From NCBI GenBank assembly GCA_013396635.1, contig WBMW01001305.1, forward strand, positions 47,187 to 111,186: a stretch of 64,000 bases of DNA, read 5' to 3'. Below the pieces are notes generated by a model. That model saw nothing but the letters and a program-made list of their open reading frames with translations. It was not told the DNA's origin and made no database searches. Shown one piece after another: positions 49,101 through 63,633 of the stretch. The stretch is from Penelope pileata (taxonomy: Eukaryota > Chordata > Aves > Galliformes > Cracidae). Made by a program: the position numbers and the translations under genes. Within the stretch, counting starts at the first letter, position 1. Each line of letters starts with the position of its first letter.

Positions 49101-52100
49101 CTGCCTGCTCCTGCATGTGCACTCTTGCACCTGCTTTTATATGGGCTGCCTTACTAGTCTACTTAAAACCAAAATACAGTCTTCCAACAAAATAAGATGT
49201 CTGTAGATAAGCTGCAAACATAGCATGATTGCAACAAGGAATTGTAACTTACGTACCTCTATGAATTCCAAGATTTGCTCAGCAGAGTGATGTCCTTCAT
49301 ATTCATGGATGTCAGACTGATTGAACACAACCGTTGTTGGATAAGCTCGAATATTATGCTAACAAAACAGACAATGAGAAATTGCAAGGAATTATTAGGT
49401 TTCCCACCCTTACCTTTAACTGCCATTGGTATTAATATCTCACAGCTGCTAATCTATCCTTTTTGTACTATACAACTGCTTAAAACTACATGCAGATTGG
49501 AGTTTGAAACCATTACAAACCAAGTCATTTGTGGTGAACTGAAGTAAAAGCTTTCACAGACACCTTCAAGAAGTGTTACACCAACATAAAACTTGTATTT
49601 TTTAATGTTTTACTATTTCTTTCTTCCATGTGAACAACAAGAAAAGTGCACGTATGTATTTATAGAAAGAAATAACTTTCTGGGTCTGCATTAACTCTTT
49701 CTGCTTAGAAAAACCAACCAAACAAATTATTAAATTTTAACCACTTCCAGAGTTTTCCAATAACACTACCAAATCAGACCAAAGTTTGACCTATATTTTT
49801 GCCCTTGCTTATTATCTGTAGTGACTGCATAGTTTGTTGCTTTGAAAAAAATCCTGATTTAAGTGTCCTCTTTGGGTTACTGCCCCTTAAGAAAAGAATA
49901 TTGAAAAACAAGCATTGTCCGTCCCCACTCCCCTGTCCCCAGTAATATATAAGAAACAATGTATTGTTACATAAATGTGTATCTGATAGGATATTTCTTT
50001 TTTAAATTCCTTCAGCTTACCATGTTGCAAAGCCCTTCATGGACTGTACAGTCTAGAGTTCCAAATTTAAGCTGACCATAAAGATGTTTTGATGCTTTTC
50101 TCAGCTCTGGTAACAAAGCTCGACACGGAGGACACCACTAGAAAACAAAATGCAGAGTAAAGCAAATTCTGTTTATTTGCAGCTGGCTTTCAGGAGAACG
50201 TAAGCTGTTTGAAATGAGTACTATGCTGCTTTGACAACAGGCTCCACTAAATAAAAACCCCACACAATCTAGGAACTGTGCTGCCAAGGAATGCGAAATT
50301 ACAGTACTGTTTCATAATGCTGAAGAACACCTTCAAGATACTGATAGCATTGTTACATAACTACATGACATATTCTAGAAAAAGCGTAATGTAGATATTG
50401 AATATTTACTGGTGCAAAGAAATCCACAAGCCATGGTTCCTTCTCCTTGCCAGGAAAATTCTGAGGTCCCAGTGTGATAACATGAGAATTGACGCTTTCT
50501 TTGGCAAATGCAACAATATCGTACAAGATCTTCTTTCCTTCAAAGAAAAATGTAGAAATTATGTTTCCCTATGAAAGATCTTTTGAATATTATATTGTTA
50601 AAAATATTGGAAGGTAGTGACTTCTGGCAAAAGTTATAGGTGCCACTTTGTAAATAGTAAAACAGACCATTCAGAAAAATATATGTATTATAGTCCAATA
50701 TATTCCTCTTATACTATTTTATGCCATTAAGAAAAGATGGCAAAATGCTGTTTGTACACAACCCTTTCTCAGCTTTTCTGCAGGAGTAGAAATTGCAGAG
50801 AGTATGTAAGGTTTTTCTGTGAGAGCACTCATTAGATGCATGAGATTATCTTTCCCCCTTAGAAAGGGCTGGTTTTTTCTAGGTCATCAAACGATTTTCT
50901 ATGCTTTTCTTTAATATTACAGTGCTGAGGTTTTGACTGTTATTTCTTCTAAGCTGCTTCTCATAGCTGAGAGCCTGAAAAATCAGAACCTCGTCATGCA
51001 TAATTGCCCTGTGCTGCTTCCTGGATGAAGCTACACCAACTGTTGCTAGCTACAGGCTTTCTTTCCCTCTCTGTTCTTGTACCATCATCCTTACAGAGGT
51101 GCACAGTAACATAGTTACAAGCTTTCATGGAATGAAACTGCTGTTCTGTAAATGAGTGGCAAAGTCTCAACACAGACTTTGTTGGATTGAGATCAATTAA
51201 ACAAAGAATTTGTTTTAGTGCAGCGATGTGTTAGCAAATCCAAGTTTCTCAAGTGGACAGCACTGTACAGCTGGCAAGTAAGCCTCTGTGAAATGTGCCT
51301 TGCAGCATTCCTTGGCTATATTACCCAAAGCATAAGCTGTTTTGATCAGCTTCAGAGATTTCGTTTCTATGTAAGTACGTAGGTGACTTTGAAACAGACA
51401 AGATAGTAAAGGCAAAATACCTCTCTTAAGTATCTGATGCCTTCTTATGAGAGAGGAAGGATCAAAAAACCCAAGAAGTTTGTGCAAGGTTACAGTAAGG
51501 TCAGAGAAAAAATAGCAAATATTAAGACTACTAAACTGTTTCTTTGAAAAAGAAAAGCAGCTTGCTAAAGATGGCATCATCTTAAAGTGATTATGTAATG
51601 ACTTAGACTTGGCAAAGTTTCCCTTACCATGATGAATTTCATAATCTTCAATTCCTTTTCCTTTAAAGACTGCTAAACTTGGCTGATAGACATACAGTTT
51701 GTTGCAGATGGTTGGTGAGGAAAGACAGTCAAACTTGCCAACCTGTTTAACAGAGTGCCATTTTAATTAAGGCATCCAAGTTCGTACAGACTAACATATT
51801 CTGGAAAGCAGTAAAAGTTAGAATAAATTCATAATAAAATAAGTAAAAATATGGACAGGTAATAGCCTTTTCAAAAGTAAGAGGTCTTAAGACAATCTTG
51901 TATCTGTGATGCTTGAGCAAAACGACCATCACAGCTATATTAGGTTGTTCTGTTAATTTCAAATTTAAAGGCCACAATGGAATAAAACCTAAAAGAATCT
52001 TTTTCTTTCTCCAAGGTAAAAGACACCTGAAATAAATTACATTAGAATTTTTCCAGTCAATGCAATAATTTTTTGAAATCCATATCTTATAGAGTAACAC

Positions 52101-55100
52101 AATCCATATGTCTTTAGTACAGAGATTGAATTTGGTTTATCTTTATTGAAATGACTTACAAAATAACGATAGAGTTTTCTGAATAATTAAAACACAGTTT
52201 TGCATATATCAATTTGATGTTGAAGCTTTAACTTTTGATTGTTAACTGAATGGGATCTGCAGCAACATCTGCTATGAGAGAAAAGATTTTAAATAGAATA
52301 TTTCCTAACTACTTTTATATGTAGATAGTCTGGAAAACTTCACTGCTTGCTTTAATTTAAAAACATTACTACTCATCTGCCATACTAATAGCATCTCTCT
52401 TTGGTACCAGAGGTGGCAGTAACAAACACAGTGATGAACTTGATCTCTGAATACAAATGGAGGCCAGCACTAGGTAAGTGAGCACTCTTACCTGAATATG
52501 TTCGTCTTTAAGTAAAAATTTAAGTTTCTTAAATTCCTGTACACTTGATTTGTCATTTTCCCCAAACTGGAAGAAAAGCAGCCATCTGTGATGAGCTAGA
52601 TGGTCCTTTAAATGAGGAGGAAAAAAACATTATTCCCAGCTTACACCGATTTATAAATTCCTTATGTCTTAGAAAGGCAAATGCCCCATTATTCGCCTGA
52701 TCTCTAAGTGCCCTCCTCCTCCAATCAAATTGTTTCATGTAGTCCTTCCACTTAAACTTCCTTCTACTGCATCATAAGTGAAAAGAGGAAAACAAATCTG
52801 AAAACATGCTAGCTCCATGTGACTCTCTATGCTTTTTGGTTCCATTGCATTTCTTATTGTAGATCAATCTGCAACTACTACGTGTCAAAAGAACCTTGCG
52901 TTCTTCCTCTCCCTCCTGCCAAACATGACAAAATTGTAGTTGATATTGAAAAGTAACTCAAAAGTTGCTGTTGTAAAGTAACTTCCAATGGCAATTTCTG
53001 TTTTCCTGTTTTCTTAATGTCTATCTATGTCTAAATAAAAGTATGCACCCCCTCCTTCTATTGAGCTAAATTATAAAAGTAAATTGTAGACAAAAAATGT
53101 TAAATAGTTTTGGCTAGAGGGGAAAAAAAAGATATCATTTTCAGCTACAGCAGTGCTAGATTGTCACAACAACTACATTTGAAAAATTTTGAAATAACAG
53201 TTGATAAAAAAAAAAAAAAAATTTAGAGACCTTTTAACTTTTTCTTAAATTTACCTCTAATGATGTTGCAGAGATAATTTCGAAGTCAGGCAGATGCTTC
53301 ATTACTTCCTGATATATTTCTCTAGCATCCAAGGAGTTAAGAAACTAGGAAGGAAAGTTAACTGTTGATTATAAGGAACTATTAACATCAACCTGATGTA
53401 CTGATGATTAGTACTTAGTGTTGGTGAAATATTTCTTCTTTTCTATCAACTGGAAAGTACATTCAATAACCTTACTTGATCAATTTCTTTCTCATATATA
53501 TAATTTCAAAACAGCATTCTCAAGTTTGTTTGTTCAATTCTTTAGTTTGTTTTCCCACAACATTCAACTCAAGATACTGAATTTAGTCCAAATGGGTGCT
53601 AGAAGTCCTCAAATTCAAGTTTCAAACCAAATTTTACAATCAAGTTTAGAAGATCAAGTTTAGTCTTACACCCTTCCCTAATTGCATCGTACATATTTCT
53701 AAGTTACAGTAATTTGTAACATTTAGGAATTCATATGAATCAGTAACTCACAGGTGCTAAGTTACAAGGTTGAAAATGGGTAGGTTGTAAATTTAATTTC
53801 CTCCTTTTGAGGATATAGATAGCAGTAGCGACAGTAAAGCAACAAGCCATACTTTAAACTGAGAAATGTCTCCCATCACTTGAGGAAGTTAAAGCTACCA
53901 TATGGATGTAGGAGGAGGTCACAATATTAGAATACAGCTGAACTGCGTAATCAGTACTGACAGACAGTGTAAGAGTACTTTGATCACACATATCAGTACT
54001 CTTCAGAGAGGCATTTCTCAAAATTGTGATACTCAGGGCATATTCTTTCTGCAGTAAAAATTGGGAGCACATGGGAAGTCTCCCAACCTTGCCCAGGACA
54101 GCTGGATAGCAGCTTCAACACTAGCTCTTGAGCCTGTCACGAAGTATGTCCCACCCCCTGGATTCCCACAGCCACCCAGCGTGGCTCCAGAAGAGGTGGC
54201 TCAGCAGAGCTACAGGCCGGTGCTACTGCTCCGTGCTCTCATTCGCTCTCCCAGCATACCAGCAGGCTGGGGACTTCCTCCAGGGATTGCTGCCTTAGAA
54301 ACCAAGTGGGATACAAGCTCCTACCAGGATATTCAAACTTAAAAGACAGAAATTAAAAAATAAAAAACAAAAAAAAAAAAAACCCAAAACCACAACACTA
54401 GCTTTTCTGTCGTATATACTCAATCTGGAAATTATTTATACGTTCCTTTTTCGTTGCCTTATTTTATCTAAATGTAGAATTTTGTAGAAACAACTCGTAC
54501 CAAAACACCTCCTTTCTCTTTGTTATTTATGGTGGCTCCAGGTGGGAAGTATGCTGTAGTACTAGATGAGATATCTAAATTATCACAAAGCTCACCCTGA
54601 GTGCCACAGTCTGTCCAACCTACATTAACAAGGCCTTCCTGTAATAAAAAAAAAAAAAGAAAAAATAACAAGACAACACAAAAAACCAAGAATAGTACTT
54701 TTAAATTTCAGGTTCAGAAACGCTACTGAAAATTGCAACAAAACCAGTTATGTATCACATCTAGAAAATGGAAGGAGATCACATGGTCATTCATCACTTA
54801 ATATTAATTAATTAAATTTTAAAAGAATCATATAAAATGTGAAAGTAATTCCAATAGTTACCAAATCAAAACATTTCACTGTTCTGAAAATGAACTGGGA
54901 ACTCAGTTTTGGCTACAACATCATGCTTTCAGTTCTGTTATTTTGTTTTAAATGCAGCCAGTAATGCTTTCAAAGTGAAACGCTGCTTACCAACATGCCA
55001 GCCAGCTTCAGACGTGTTTGGTAACTCAAGCAATCTGCAAAATAAAAGTGATTTATTTACACACATAAGACTTCAGATTATTAGTTCACTATAGCTACTC

Positions 55101-58100
55101 TTGTTCAGAATTAGCCCTTTCCTCCCTGTGAAGGTAACCTCTTCAAAAGACATGCTTCCTGGCTAGTCATGAAGTATCTCAGTGACTAAGCTGTAACTTA
55201 ATTGGCACTTGATGGTTGTCTGCTAAAAGTAGCATAACATTCTCTTGCTTCAAAGAATTCTCAGTTTTAAAAGTTATACCAAATTTTTATTTGCTGCATT
55301 AAGACACTGATTTCTGCTTATATCACTACTTAACAAAAGTATGAAAATGAAAATCATATCTGGGTACTGCCTTGGAATGACATTTAAATATAAATTCCCT
55401 ATGATTAAAATAATAACAACTCACTGTAATATATTTATTATATGCTCTAATTATCCATTTAGACTTACTCAGAATAATTAGCTTCTGCTGCAGACATTTT
55501 TTTCCTGAACTAAGATGACGTATCAACCTCACTTTAACTGGACCAAAGTTGAAAACTTAATGACAAAAGCATTACAGCTTGAAATCAAACTATTTACAAA
55601 TGTAAATCCAATGCTGGAACTCTGATTATTTGTTCTCCAGAACAAAGGTCTCTCCACAAGGCTGAGAAATCTTTATTTGTCAAAGGTGTAGCTAGCTTCC
55701 TTAGCTCTACCAGCTAACCCAGGCAGCTTTCTCCTGCTGTATCCAGTACTGATCCCAAGAGACTCCATGACAAAACAAATGCAAAAAATAATGCAAATCT
55801 AAACTCTGCCGTGACATGAGTGGTAAGAGAATGATTATGTCCAGTCCTAACTCACCACTTGTTTTATGTGTGTTAGGTACTGTCTTTCTGTTTAGCTAGC
55901 AGCAACCAAGAAACGTTTAGATAGCTTTCAAAGTCAGTCTTAATTCTGTCCTTTCACAAACAAAGGAAAGAAAGTTGGTGACTGGTTTCAAACCATAAAG
56001 ATTACTGGGACTAAACCTTAGGAAGATCCACTAACACCTTAATGTGTAATGAGAGCACAAGGTAAATTACAATTAGAGCTCAAACATTGCTAGAAAATGC
56101 CACATTCAGCGATACAGTAGCACTTCTGTATTAGCCAATGCTGTACTGCTCTATAGGATCGGTCTCCTCCCTGCCTGTAGAATACAACTTAAATGACCCA
56201 CAGCCCAAATACTGGGGTTGTCTAAGTTGCTGAACAGACCTACTGTTTATTTGAAGAGGGATTATGACATTGTCTACAAGAACACTTTTTTGTGTTTGCC
56301 TTTTTTGAGAAGTATAATACACCTACCCCCACGTTCAGCACAGAAGGTGATCAGCCAACCCAGGCCAGAAGCAAATGAAGTTTCAATAGCGTTAACAAAG
56401 TTTCCTAAGAATGAAACAATTTGCATCAGTTTGTGACTGGTTTTGGTATAGACTGAAACAGGAAGGTTTTATATTAGCTAATTACTGTAAACACTATTTT
56501 TAATCTCAAAAACAACACTTAGCAAAGTTGTCAGATTCTGTTTTATACCTAGCTTCTGCCGTCTTTTATAGTGTAAAAGCAATTTCAAGAACAGCACCCC
56601 AAAATTCATGAATATTACCTGCCCACAGCTCAGTGACTGTGCTTGTAACGTACTGCATGGCAAAGTTCTTTAAGCTCTCTTTTGACCTGTCTCCATAGTA
56701 TTTCACAGGTTGCTATAGAAGACAAAGACCAACATTTACAAAATAATTATATACATTATTTGTTAACTTTTATGTATTGTTTATACACGCACACCTGTGC
56801 TTTTGTTAACAGTACTTAGGCAGTTGCCCTGCTCCTTCCCCCCCTCCAGAAGATCCTAGGTATGTTCTCTCTCCCATGTTGTAATGCTTGGAATTTAACC
56901 TTTATTTAAATTTTGTAATGCAATTTCTTCCCAAGTCAAGCAACACAAGGATAAGTACATCTTAGAAATGCCATCTCCCAGTGATTGTATTTTTATTTAA
57001 ATAAAAATTAGAATTGCTTGCATCAGTCCATTTAGCATATGTGTAATCTCTGTGTTCAACCTCTCAAATCTTATCACTGTCAAAACACACCCAACTGTTC
57101 AATCACAACTTGTATGCCACCCCTGGCACCACTACGTAACATGCAGTCACAAAGCACGACGAGCATAGTTCCTCCTAGCATGCAGGAAGTCTTGTGGAAG
57201 GAATTTCCAGGTTTCTTTAGGTATGGGGCCATAGCTGTTAAACTCAAAATGCAGACTGTTCTTTGCAGTTTGGAAGTCTCTTGTAATAGTATAACAGGAA
57301 CTGTTTAAGGGCTTAACTCATTGCTTTGCTACTGTACCACTCACAAGAGTACCTTCCCAGATCAAAAGTTTACTTCTGATATTTAAAAAAAAAAAATAAA
57401 TTTGCTGTGCAGAAGTTTACTGTTGAACAGCAAAATGATTCAAAACAAACAAAAAACACCACCACTAAAAAAAAAAAAACCCACTGTATAAAACATGTAC
57501 TGAAGTTAGCTGTGTAAATTAATTTAACTAAGGTGAAGGAAAAGTTATTACAAAGAAGTTACATAAATGGAAAGCTGTATATAGAAATATATGATTTAAC
57601 AAGTTTTAAGGAAATACTCTTCCAGATTTCAATCTTTCTAAAAAATGCTTGAAGTTTTAATCACTTACCATTCCAGTTTTGAAAACATACAGACTGGGAT
57701 AACTGTTAATCCCCTTAATTCGACAGAGCATTCTGTTATCTCCACAGTTGACAGCACCAATGCGTATTACTCCATCCATCTCTTTAGCAAACTCCCTCCA
57801 CTAGAAAGAAAAGAAAAAAGGGCTGTTTTCCTATAAAGGAATAATGAAAAAAACAGTATATATTTTCTTTCTGGAGCCTTGAATTGGTTTCTACTTCAGC
57901 ATAAAAATCCACCTCATTAATTTTATGCTGATTCACAACAAAGTCAAGGAACTGAATTTTCAGAATGTTTTTGCTTGCTGTACATACCGTAGGTGCTAAG
58001 TCGTGGCAGTGGGAACACCGAGGAGAATAAAAATTCACAAACCACAGCTCTCCAGAGTTAACAGCAGCATCTGGATGGAGAGAAGGAAATTGGATGTAAT

Positions 58101-60248
58101 CCTAAGTATGTTGTAGGTATGTATATCTCAAGTGTAGTGAATCAGCTAATGGTGGTGACTGTTGAAAAATTGCGTTTTGTGGCTGAGAATTTGCTCTATG
58201 AAATGGTGTTATTGTGCTCTTTGTACCTGGTATAGTTTCCATAGAAATAAATAGGAGGCATTGCTTTTGGAGCTACCTACATACACTGTTTTCCTGAAAG
58301 CTGAAATTAAGTATTTCCTTATGTCAGACACGAATTAGTAACTGTAACTGAGACCAGCTAAAGGTTGCATCTCACTTGTACACACTCACTAGAGTAGGCA
58401 AGTGAATGAAAACTGTCCTAGGGAGGATGTCACCACCCTGAATTTCAACACGTGTTCCATTAAGAATAAATGTACTCTCTGCAGATTAATCTATCTGATA
58501 TGTTTGCTAATGTAAGCTTGGTTACCTTAATAGCAAAATACAATTGCTGAAACAATTTTACACAATCAAACTTTCTATTTCCTTATAATCACTTCTTTTC
58601 CGGGTTCCACAAGGCAATGTCTTTAGGTAGGATCCCTGTCTAACAGCTGAAAATGCAATGTAAACACCAGCTAAAACAGTTACTAGAAAAATTAAGGGAG
58701 AGATAAGTAATAAAAGAATAAAAGAAAATAGCAGCAAACTGCACACACAGGAATTACATGCCTTTCAGTCTGCATCTTTGGTCATGAACATAATAGAAAA
58801 GAAATTCTATCAAGTGCATTTTTAGACAAGAGGCCAAAAAAGGGTGGTGATAAATTAGAAGACAAGATTTTAAGTCAAATAATTTCCTCTTACAGATCTC
58901 ACTAAATGAACTAAACTGTTTACTGATACTGGTCTATTTGCTAACTATAATTTGTCGGGAATTAAGGGTTTTTTGGTTTTCTCATCTGAAGATGATTTTC
59001 TGACCACTTAAAATAATTTTTAGATACATAATGTAACTCTATAGATAAACACTTCAGAATGTAGAAATTGTTACTTTGGGTTGCCATATTGTCAAGCTAA
59101 GATATTTACTTGAAACTTACCAAATTCTCCTCGATCCAATGTTATAATTTCAGGATCATCATCATAAATACCTATTAAAAAGACAACAATTCTTCTTAAT
59201 TTTGCCATTTTTAAGATGAAGAAACAAACTACAATCTCAATCACATGACGGGAAACAGCAAGCAGTACAAGTTGAGACGGTAAGCTGGCAGAGAGAGTTT
59301 TTACAACTAAACTATATTTATTTAGCAATATGTAACCTCAGTTTAATCTCACACAAACTGCCATGTCCTCATGCTACTGAAGCCACCATCAGAACAGAAA
59401 AGTTCTTTTGGTGTTTTAGTAGGTCAGACACTGAGCGAGCACAGAGGTTGAACTACCACTTCCTATGGGCAACAGGCTTTTAGGAGACTGCTAAGGTGTT
59501 ACATACAGCAAGTGCACTAGAAGTTGTACCAACTAGTTGTCAGACGACAACTCAAGAAGCTTCAGCTCAGCAAGAGCACTACACGTGATGTCTGGAAGCT
59601 TTAAGTCCTCTCTCAGCCTCTGGTTATCTAAACTACTTGAAACACAAACGTGTTTCATCCACAAGCTTTGTCACTAATAGAACGTGTGGATGCAGTGGAA
59701 TAAAGTGCATAGAATTAAAGAACAGCAGCTTTCCTAAGAAGCCAAACAGTCCTACCTAGAGTGTCACTACAACTGGTCTACTGCTTCAGGTACTTGAGAA
59801 AGTAAAGAGATCTCGGAAGTACTATCAAGACACCATTACATTGTGCTAGCATGGCCACAGGTCTTTTACAGTACCTAACGCGTTGAGATCCCACTTCACC
59901 TGAGGTATACAAGGATTAAATACAAATGACAGGAGAAGTTAATTTCCGCAGTTGGCAAGGTATTTTTTGTGTAACTATCCATTCATGTATCATGCAATGT
60001 CTCACACACACTCACCCACATATACTTAAAAAAAAAATCTGTATTTATATAGACACTTAAATACACACATACATAACAAACCACTAGAAATGACTGGTTA
60101 ATAAGCATACAAGGATACTGTTTCTCAATCAAGCAGTGCAAGTTCAGACAAATATGATTACTTAAATCTGTTTATCTAAAGAAATTTTAGAGTAATTTCT
60201 TGTTTTTCTGTAATAGTTGTCTCTGGTTTATCCAGTTTCAACTTGCAG

Positions 60249-60279
<31 letters not shown>

Positions 60280-63242
60280 AGAGATGAGAACCTATTACAT
60301 CAAGCTACACCAGAAACAAAAGCCTACTGGCTTTGACTATTTTGCCAGGATGGAGGTTCATTTCAGCTTTCTTTTTCACATCAATCAGTTTCTCAATTGC
60401 CTGTTTTAGCTTATTACCGTTACGGCAGCTCTAAGATCAGTTCATCTCTACCTCTTCCTACAACTATATAAACTTTGAGATAAACATTAAAATGACTTGT
60501 CTCAAGATCATTTTAGTTATGATTCTATTATTTTCTTCAGTTTCTACTACCTCTTTACTGGTCTTTAATTGTATTTCTGCATATAAAATGGGCTTGACAA
60601 TGTAGAAATGTGCTCTCAACATCCACTTGAGAATGCAATTCCTGCCTTGAAGATTTAGAAAGAATACAATCTGAGAAGATGAAACAGTAACATTGGAATT
60701 TAAATGAAGAAATTGCCCTTTAAAAATAGCTGGCAGCAGGAAGAAAAACCTAGGCAAATAGGTTACTACACTGTTGGTATTCTGCGGGCATTTTGTGCCA
60801 TTAACATAGTAAGTAAAAAATTGGCTCAACAGAGTGAAAATGGCAGCTACGGGAGAACAACAGAGCAGACAGAAGTCTGGAGAGGACACATCAGAAGTGT
60901 GTAAAATGATTGATCTACATCTGAATATTGCTTGTGACTACTTTAAACAAGTCACAAACGCATCATAACTTACCAAAATCGTAGCGATAAAAGTGCCAGC
61001 TTTCGTAACGACCTCCTTGCTGCTGATCTTCAAGACCTTTCTCTCCGTATTTATCATACTTCTTCCGCAGATCTTCATCTTTAAGTACTTCATAGGCTCT
61101 ATTTATTTTTAAAAAATTGTCATGGGCATTTGGATCATTCTATTTAAAGAAAAACTACAGTTAGTAAGTAAATAATATGCCACATTGTACATATAATGCT
61201 GAGAAAATATTTGGAAATATTTTAGTACCCTATCAAAGCTGCCAGTGGAAGCTGACACTATGCAGAGGTTTCCAAATCAACTACAGTAAAGTTTTCCTTT
61301 CCTAAAGCTCAAATGCATCTTCTGCTCATTTCCTCACTAAGGTATGAACTGAAGTACACAGCCAACTGGTAGGAAGCTGTAACACAATGCCAGTGATGCC
61401 TCTTCTTTCAGCTTTCCTAACTTTTGGTTGATTGTTTCCTGTGCAAGTTTTATTCTCTTAAAAAGATAACACACAACGTGTTGGGGGGAGAAGCAGGAAC
61501 ATACATGCAAGTTCAGCAGGAGGCCTCTTCCAGCAGCTAAAATGCCATCAGTGCATCTTCCAACTGAAAGTATTTTGTACTTTTGAACTCAGCAGATTCA
61601 CTGAGTTGTTCTGGTATGGGGACTTGGAGAAATGCATTTGTTTTTTCTGCCATTACTTTGGGTCCTGGTATATAATGCATCTTGTTTTGCAATGAAACTA
61701 ACAAAACGAAGACTTAACTATTTCCCCTATAACCTCTTCTACTTCCCCAGAACCCCTACTCACTGAATTTGAAAACCCCTTCTATAAAGACAGACTTATC
61801 CCTTCTGAGCTCATGGTTTAGAGGCTCCTTTACTGATTTAAAAAGCATTCTTGGTTCTAGGGAGCTTTGGAATTAGAACAGTAAAAAATTTGCAGATGTA
61901 CTTTGAACTCCAGTTTGGGTTCTGAGCTGATGCAGTGTAACAATGGCAAGCATGGTCTGTAGCACTCTCTCCCACCCTTGTGACTTCTGCTTACACACTT
62001 CATTCAAAAGATACTTTTTCTGAAAGATTCTTCAACTAATTACACTGACGCATGTGAAATTAATTGCTATTATACAATTTCTGTAATGGCATCATCTTCA
62101 ATAATCATCTTTATCGTAGCAAATCACATGTTGAAAAATCTTCAGTAGCATTTCGGTAGTATCTGCATACCTGGAACCTACGGAAACATTAATATTCTGA
62201 AGGTATCAACCCAGTGAAGATGTAACTTGCTGTTAGTAGCTACAAAGCAGCATGTCTACTTTTGTTGGGTTTTGGCTCTCTTGTAGCATTCAAATTCACT
62301 GTAAAACCATCACCACGTGGGGGGCCCCGTTCTGCTCTGTGTGGGCAGGCCCTGGGCCTGCATGGCACTTCAGCATACGCTGAGGCCCTGTGCAGCTGCA
62401 CATACATTTAAAGAGCCAAACCCTCACATTTCTCATTAATTTCTGATTATTTCAAGAAATCATGGAAAAAGAATGATGGCAATTAAGTTTTTAACAGTAA
62501 TTTTTTTGTATTTTGGAAAATACGGTAGCACAGACTGAGCCATTCCCAGTCATCTTTCCCCAGCCATTCTGTAGCTCTTTTGCCCCACCTTGTCACGCAT
62601 TGGCAGCCCCAGAACTTCTGCTTTGTCCCCTTTGACACCTGGGAGACTGATGCCTCCGGCCAGGCTGGTGCTGCCTGCTATTCACAGCAGGGAAACAGCA
62701 AGTTCCCCTAAGCTACCCAGAAACTCACCAGTTTACCAGCAAGGTAATACGGTGCAAACGTAGGTGTTCTTGTATTCACAAACACACCACAGAGAATTAA
62801 GTGATCTTGTCTTTTTCCCTGCAGCAGCTTAGTATGACCCAGATGACAACACAACCATGCTTTACCAGTCTACCCCTTAACATCAGCTCTCTCTGCAGAA
62901 AGTTTGAGCTAAAGCACGCTGCCAGGTGGGCACCTAACTTCACAAGAACAGCAAAACATTTCAGGTAAAATAAATCACTGTCTGTTTAGACATTACGATC
63001 CACCATCTCAAGCACGCTGACCCGCTGAAGACACAACGCACCTGATTTTTATCGGGGTGTAACTTCAGTGCCAGCTTCTTGAACGCTTGCCTTATTTCTC
63101 GACTGCTTGCTTCTTTGGATACGCCAAGCAAACTATAGTAGTCCTGATCAGTGCACACAAGAACCGCTACACATACTAAAACCAACAGCAAAGATCTCCT
63201 GAAGCACATAAGGTAATGTCCTTTGGGTAAGGAGCTCTCCAT
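43095..63242 (-). CDS. DNAJC10: DNAJC10 (ERdj5), ER J-domain disulfide reductase, complete CDS
   Basis: This ER-lumen co-chaperone reduces disulfides of misfolded proteins for ERAD with BiP and EDEM1 (family knowledge). Coding exons, 5' to 3': 63242-63042, 61139-60974, 59171-59121, 58070-57988, 57800-57669, 56712-56619, 56404-56327, 55034-54991, 54638-54501, 53344-53255, 52605-52492, 51742-51628, 50537-50410, 50137-50021, 49358-49257, 48692-48537, 47687-47554, 46183-46130, 45727-45580, 44818-44699, 43813-43697, 43106-43095. All phases agree, giving 797 residues (human 793). Residues 17-30 form the signal-peptide hydrophobic core. The J domain has HPD at 62-64. Thioredoxin sites are CSHC 158-161, CPPC 480-483, CGPC 588-591 and CGPC 700-703. 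Two redox-inactive Trx-like units lie at roughly 240-450. The C-terminus is KDEL (794-797). The third site is CHPC in human. The start was chosen because it directly precedes the signal peptide and aligns with the human N-terminus. Confidence 0.98.
54055..54385 (+). repeat. GC-rich segment with A-rich tail in DNAJC10 intron 10
   Basis: About 290 bp, distinctly richer in GC than the surrounding intron, carries an open frame (54061-54342) and is followed by an A-rich stretch to about 54385. This is the shape of a retroposed copy on the + strand. The open frame matches no protein I recognise, and I found no clear target-site duplication. Confidence 0.35.
58144..58282 (+). mobile_element. Galluhop-like mariner 3' end fragment
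   Basis: Only the last ~140 bp of the family is present: GCTAATGGTGGTGACTGTTG through the terminal repeat AGGAGGCATTGCTTTTGGAG. It matches the right ends of the other two copies. It lies in DNAJC10 intron 4, just beyond the acceptor side of exon 5. Confidence 0.75.
60252..60277 (+). repeat. (TTTA)n microsatellite
   Basis: Repeated TTTATTTATT units in DNAJC10 intron 3. Confidence 0.85.
60974..63242 (-). other. DNAJC10: DNAJC10 signal peptide and J domain (two exons)
   Basis: The first coding exon (63242-63042) carries the start, the hydrophobic leader and the J domain through HPDKN. The second (61139-60974) completes it (FLKINRAYEVLKDEDLRKKY, DKYGEKGLED). The HPD tripeptide needed to stimulate the Hsp70 ATPase is intact. 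The 1.9-kb intron between them shows no other recognisable gene. Confidence 0.95.
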
Positions 63243-63633
63243 CGTGAGGCTGCTGGGAAGTTTACAAGTTCTGATTCGAGGAAACCCAGCGGCGTCTGGG
63301 GACAGAGTGGCACTGCTGAGGGACCCCTCTGGAATTCTGCTGTCCTACTTCATGGCATACGTCTTGCAAGGATCCTGTGAAAAGTAGGGAAAGAGGACAA
63401 GTACATTTTTCAACTTGTTCAGTAAACATACACGAGTAAAGAACCACGCTGCCAGCTTCTGCAGTCTGCACGTGAACATTAAGTTTATCGACGGCCATTG
63501 CTCGCTTTCATTAGAGCAGCACATAGCCAAGGACATCTCTTTGTTGCGACCGAGCTGTCCTCCAGCAGCCGGCACGGAGCAGCGCCGCACGGAGCAGGGC
63601 CGCACACAGCCCCGCGCGCCCCTCACACTCACC
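63243..63633 (-). other. DNAJC10: DNAJC10 5' leader: exon 2 leader, first intron and exon 1 end
   Basis: Exon 2 begins at 63374 after a pyrimidine-rich CTTTTCACAG acceptor and holds 132 nt of leader before the ATG at 63242. A strong donor (GAGG/GTGAGTGTG) at 63633/63632 in the CpG island fits the end of a non-coding exon 1. The first intron would be about 257 bp (63375-63632). The leader contains upstream ATGs (see the uORF entry). Confidence 0.7.

Noticed and set aside
60464..60889. 141-codon reverse open frame in DNAJC10 intron 3
   Set aside because: It is hydrophobic and low in complexity, without a known domain or splice context, and the real exons on either side join in phase without it.
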